Below, one piece after another: positions 21,576 to 24,301 of a DNA stretch of 24,301 bases. The notes beneath the pieces are model-generated. The model worked only from the letters and a program-made list of their open reading frames with translations. It did not search any database and had not been told where the DNA came from. The stretch lies in assembly GCA_036505485.1 (NCBI GenBank), contig DASXTK010000041.1, forward strand, positions 1 to 24,301, written 5' to 3'. The stretch is from DASXTK01 sp036505485. Its GTDB lineage: Bacteria; Actinomycetota; Acidimicrobiia; Acidimicrobiales; VFJN01. The first letter of the stretch is position 1. Every line of letters starts with the position of its first letter. The position numbers and the translations under genes were made by a program.

Positions 21576-21594
21576 GCTGATATCAGCTGATATC
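21576..21594. repeat. Tandem GCTGATATC repeat with palindrome, operator-like
   Basis: GCTGATATC occurs at 21576-21584 and again at 21586-21594, exactly one helical turn (10 bp) apart. The first copy is part of the 12-bp palindrome GCTGATATCAGC (21576-21587). Overlapping it, AGCTG/CAGCT (21572-21576, 21584-21588) can also pair. It lies between the methyltransferase stop and the exporter leader, and is A/T-rich against its surroundings. It could bind a repressor of the exporter or act in ending the upstream transcript. Confidence 0.5.
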
Positions 21595-21604
21595 GAGCCA
21601 GGAG

Positions 21605-21700
21605 GTGACCATCACGGACCTGTTGATTCGTGACGTACGGATGACGACCGTGACCCGTCTTGAGGTGGGCTGCTCACCGGACAGCCCCTCGAACGCCTGA
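21605..21700 (+). CDS. Possible short leader ORF upstream of the exporter
   Basis: A 31-codon open frame, TGA at 21698, ends 61 nt before the exporter start. An almost complete ribosome site AGGAGGTGA (21600-21608) precedes it. Standard start codons are awkward: GTG 21605 overlaps the site, and ATG 21641 has no site of its own. At ideal spacing the codon is ATC (21611). Read from there, the peptide is I-T-D-L-L-I-R-D-V-R-M-T-T-V-T-R, like the start of an amidohydrolase, so it may instead be a gene remnant whose ATG became ATC. It could be a leader peptide controlling the exporter. No coding evidence beyond the frame and site. Confidence 0.35.
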   Translation: MTITDLLIRDVRMTTVTRLEVGCSPDSPSNA

Positions 21701-21714
21701 CCACCTGAGCGCAG

Positions 21715-21735
21715 CGGCCCTTGGGCCGATTCCTT
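21715..21735 (+). terminator. Terminator-like hairpin before the exporter gene
   Basis: CGGCCC (21715-21720) and GGGCCG (21723-21728) form a short GC stem with a tight loop (or CGGCC/GGCCG with loop CTTG), followed by ATTCCTTTT, a T-rich stretch that is rare in this window. It sits between the leader ORF stop and the exporter start (21762), which fits an attenuator. Upstream, GGGCTG/CAGCCC (21667-21672, 21682-21687) and AGGTGG/CCACCT (21663-21668, 21701-21706) are mutually exclusive pairings. Confidence 0.4.
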
Positions 21736-21761
21736 TTGGGGGGCTTGGCGGTCGATTGGGC

Positions 21762-23291
21762 ATGCAGAGCACTCGCATGCCCCGACCGGGGGTCATCCTG
21801 GCCTTGGTCAGCGCCGCGCAGTTCATGGTGATCCTGGATCTCGCGGTCGTGAACGTGGCCATCCCGTCCATGCAGGCCGACCTGGGTCTGAGCCAATCCG
21901 ACCTGCAGTGGGTCGTGATCACCTACGGACTCACCCTGGGCGGGTTCGTGCTACTGGGCGGACGGGCGGCCGATCTCCTCGGACGCCGCACCACCCTGTG
22001 CGCCGGGCTGGTGCTGTTCGCCGCGGCCTCGCTCGGCGCCGGGCTGTCCGGATCGCTCCGCCAGCTCGTCGTGTCCCGGGCGTTGCAGGGACTCGGCGCG
22101 GCGCTGGCGTCCCCCGCCGCCCTGTCGATCGTGACCACCACGTTCCCCGAGGGCGCACCCCGCAACAAGGCGCTGGGGCTGTTCGCAGCGGTGTCGGGGA
22201 GCGCGGCGTCGTTCGGCGTGATCATGAGCGGGGCGTTGACCAGCGGACCCGGCTGGGAGTGGATCTTCTTCATCAACGTGCCCATCGGGATCGCGCTGGT
22301 CGGGCTGGTGCGCCGGCTGATCCCGGCCAGCCCGCCGACCACTCGAGGGCCTGTCGACGTGCTCGGCGCCCTCACCGTCACCTCCGGTCTGCTGGCGCTC
22401 GTGTACGCCATCAACAAAGGCGACGACTACGGCTGGACGGTGGGAACGACGCTGGGCTGCATAGGCGCCGGCATCGTGCTGCTCGGTCTGTTCGCGTGGC
22501 AGGAGACCCGGGCGCCAGCGCCGCTCGTGCCGTTGGGGATGTTCCGCCGTGGCACCTTCACCTCGGCCAACCTCGTGGCCGCGCTGCTGTGGGGATCGTT
22601 CTTCGCCACCATCTTCCAGGGGACGCTGTTCCTCCAGCAGACCCTGGGCTACTCCGCCATCGACACCGGGGTGGCGTGGCTGGCCGCCACCGGCAGCTCG
22701 TTGGTCGTGGCCGGTGCGATCGCGGCCCGGGTGGTCGGGCGCTTCGGAGCCAGCACGGCGCTGGTGGTCGGTCAGCTCACGATGGCCGGCGGACTCCTCT
22801 ACCTCACACGCGCCCCCGTCGACTCCGCCTACTGGACCGACCTGTTCCCGGGCTATCTGGCCTTCGGGATCGGCATCGGCTTCTCGGCCATGGCCGCCCA
22901 GGTCGCGGTGTTCACCGGGGTCCCCGACGGGGTCAGCGGGCTGGCCGGCGGCTTGGTGGAAACGTCGCGCGAGGTCGGCGGGGCGCTGGGCACGGCGATC
23001 GTGGCCACGCTCGCGCTCGCCCGGGCCAACGACGTGCTGGACGCCGCCGGTGGCGCACGGTCGGCCCGACCCCTGGCCATGACCGAGGGGTTCCAGCGAG
23101 CCTCACTGGCCGCCGCCGGGTTCAGCATCGCCGCCGCGCTGGTCGCGGGTTTCGTGCTGCGCCGGGCGGAACGCCGGGCGCCCGCGATGAGTTCCGCCTC
23201 CCCGCAGCGTCTTGATACCGAGCTCGACCACGGTGGCCCAGCCGCGCCCAGCTCAACCACCATCCCGATCGGAGCCGACAAGCATGGTTGA
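21762..23291 (+). CDS. MFS drug exporter, DHA2 (EmrB/QacA) family
   Basis: A 509-residue proton-coupled exporter of the 14-helix DHA2 group. N-terminal signature: F-M-V-I-L-D-L-A-V-V-N-V-A-I-P-S-M, the family's D motif. Motif A is G-G-R-A-A-D-L-L-G-R-R-T-T. Later, V-S-R-A-L-Q-G-L-G-A-A-L-A-S-P-A-A-L matches motif B with its Arg, and a motif-C-like glycine pattern follows. The C-terminus is a short hydrophilic tail. ATG 21762 (M-Q-S-T-R) is chosen, with ATG 21777 as an alternative; neither has a strong ribosome site, which fits a regulated leader. Typical substrates are antibiotics or dyes. The stop overlaps the sigma-factor start by 8 nt (ATGGTTGA). Confidence 0.92.
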   Translation: MQSTRMPRPGVILALVSAAQFMVILDLAVVNVAIPSMQADLGLSQSDLQWVVITYGLTLGGFVLLGGRAADLLGRRTTLCAGLVLFAAASLGAGLSGSLRQLVVSRALQGLGAALASPAALSIVTTTFPEGAPRNKALGLFAAVSGSAASFGVIMSGALTSGPGWEWIFFINVPIGIALVGLVRRLIPASPPTTRGPVDVLGALTVTSGLLALVYAINKGDDYGWTVGTTLGCIGAGIVLLGLFAWQETRAPAPLVPLGMFRRGTFTSANLVAALLWGSFFATIFQGTLFLQQTLGYSAIDTGVAWLAATGSSLVVAGAIAARVVGRFGASTALVVGQLTMAGGLLYLTRAPVDSAYWTDLFPGYLAFGIGIGFSAMAAQVAVFTGVPDGVSGLAGGLVETSREVGGALGTAIVATLALARANDVLDAAGGARSARPLAMTEGFQRASLAAAGFSIAAALVAGFVLRRAERRAPAMSSASPQRLDTELDHGGPAAPSSTTIPIGADKHG

Positions 23292-24270
23292 TGTCGCAAC
23301 TGCACCGGCAGCGCTGCCGGGGCCCCTCGAGCAGTCGCTGGAGGCCTACCGAGCCGAGCTGACCGGTTACTGCTACCGGATGCTCGGCTCGGGCTTCGAG
23401 GCCGAGGACGCCGTGCAAGAGACCTACATCCGAGCGTGGCGCAGCTACGCCGGGTTCGAGGGCCGAGCTGCGCTCCGGACCTGGCTCTATCGGATCGCCA
23501 CCAACGTCTGCCTCAACATGGTGCAGGGCCAGCAGCGGCGGGCCCGTCCCATGGATCTGGGGCCGGCGGCCGGGTCGTCGTCGGATCGGTACGAAACCCT
23601 TCCCGAGAGCAGGTGGATCCGGCCGGTTCCCGACGGGCAGGTGCTGGCCGCCGTGGACGATCCTGCGGAGCAGGCCGCCGGACGGGATTCGATCCGCCTG
23701 GCCTTCATCGCCGCGCTGCAGTACCTCCCACCGCGGCAGCGGGCGGTGCTGATCCTGCGAGACGTGCTGCGCTGGCGGGCCCGGGAGGTGGCCGACCTGC
23801 TGGGCACCTCGCTCGTCTCGGTCAAGAGCGCGCTGCAGCGGGCTCGGGCCCAGCTGGCGGCCAACAACCCTGGCCCAGCCGGTCCGTCGGAGCCGACCAG
23901 CGCGGACCAACAGCAGCTCCTGGCCCGGTACATCGACGCCTTCGAGCGCTACGACGTCGAGTCACTGGTGGCGCTGCTGCACGAGGACGCCACCCTGTCC
24001 ATGCCGCCCATGACCCTCTGGCTCCACGGCTCCGACGCCCTGCGGGCCTGGTGGGAGGGGGATGGCGCCGAGTGCCGGGGTTCGCGTGTGGTTCCGACCG
24101 TTGCCGCCAACGGCTCGCCGGCCTGCGGGTCGTACCGGCCCGGACCCGACGGTCGGTATCAGGCTTCCGCCATCCATGTCCTCGACGTCGCCGAGGACCG
24201 CATCATCGGGCTCAACGTGTTCGTCGACCCCTCGCTGTTCCCGATGTTCGGGCTGCCCCTATCCCTCTAG
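23284..24270 (+). CDS. ECF-like sigma factor with C-terminal SnoaL domain (SigG/TIGR02960 type)
   Basis: A 328-residue sigma-70 family factor. Region 2: L-E-A-Y-R-A-E-L-T-G-Y-C-Y-R-M-L-G, D-A-V-Q-E-T-Y-I-R-A-W-R and F-E-G-R-A-A-L-R-T-W-L-Y-R-I-A-T-N (about 15-80). Region 4: L-P-P-R-Q-R-A-V-L-I-L-R-D-V-L-R-W-R-A-R-E-V-A-D-L-L (about 155-195). After about 210 a SnoaL-like domain follows (Y-I-D-A-F-E-R-Y-D-V-E-S-L-V-A-L-L-H-E-D-A, then P-M-T-L-W-L-H-G, I-I-G-L-N-V-F-V-D-P). This is the SigG-like architecture, in which the extra domain replaces an anti-sigma factor. It begins at ATG 23284 inside the exporter's last codons, so both are translated from one mRNA. Ends before the window edge. Confidence 0.9.
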   Translation: MVDVATAPAALPGPLEQSLEAYRAELTGYCYRMLGSGFEAEDAVQETYIRAWRSYAGFEGRAALRTWLYRIATNVCLNMVQGQQRRARPMDLGPAAGSSSDRYETLPESRWIRPVPDGQVLAAVDDPAEQAAGRDSIRLAFIAALQYLPPRQRAVLILRDVLRWRAREVADLLGTSLVSVKSALQRARAQLAANNPGPAGPSEPTSADQQQLLARYIDAFERYDVESLVALLHEDATLSMPPMTLWLHGSDALRAWWEGDGAECRGSRVVPTVAANGSPACGSYRPGPDGRYQASAIHVLDVAEDRIIGLNVFVDPSLFPMFGLPLSL

Positions 24271-24301
24271 ATCAACTCCGCCGGACGTCGCTGTACGTAG
24301 T

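Noticed and set aside
1..24301. CRISPR, tRNA, rRNA, insertion sequence or phage genes
   Set aside because: No regularly spaced direct repeats, cloverleaf, rRNA segment, transposase or integrase motif could be seen on either strand.

Overview
This window is high-GC DNA with mostly G or C at third codon positions, frequent GTG starts and tightly packed or overlapping genes. DUF3151 and DUF397 proteins, a SARP-NB-ARC-TPR regulator and an AftB-like GT-C glycosyltransferase all point to an Actinomycetota chromosome. An Acidimicrobiia-like lineage is possible, but the sequence alone does not settle it. No tRNA, rRNA, CRISPR array, transposase or integrase is visible. The content looks chromosomal and metabolic or accessory rather than mobile.

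Layout: (1) 1-1609: a perfect 25-bp-stem hairpin (73-125), then a cobalt-type nitrile hydratase operon in the order beta, alpha, accessory protein, with overlapping start and stop codons. (2) 1653-4637: a SAM methyltransferase running convergently into a minus-strand pair made of an EHN-type epoxide hydrolase and an AlkZ-like HTH_42 protein with the Q-x-Q catalytic signature, separated by 1 bp. (3) 4742-6776: a small membrane-anchored protein, a terminator hairpin, a decayed frameshifted start of a cation diffusion facilitator gene, and a Pro-rich membrane protein with a large acidic extracellular domain. (4) 6770-9731, minus strand: pyruvate kinase, patatin-like phospholipase and DUF3151 protein, apparently one transcription unit. 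It is divergent from an AftB-like glycosyltransferase across a region with nested inverted repeats. (5) 11824-13111: an orphan DUF397 protein, then a histidine phosphatase and a small two-TM protein. (6) 13132-18095: a large SARP/STAND regulator divergent from a DHFR-like reductase, then a LysR regulator followed by a RidA-family protein (minus strand). (7) 18206-21553: a secreted SurE-family phosphatase, a sortase-type (LPATG) surface protein and a class I methyltransferase. (8) 21554-24270: a leader region with tandem repeats, a short ORF and a terminator-like hairpin, then a 14-TM-type DHA2 exporter whose stop overlaps the start of a SigG/TIGR02960-type sigma factor.

The most interesting combinations are the epoxide hydrolase plus AlkZ-like glycosylase pair (detoxify the epoxide, repair the DNA adduct), the exporter plus sigma factor unit with its possible attenuator, the pyruvate kinase that lacks two canonical potassium-site residues, and the SurE protein with a signal peptide. 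These are family-level readings of the sequence; no database search was possible.
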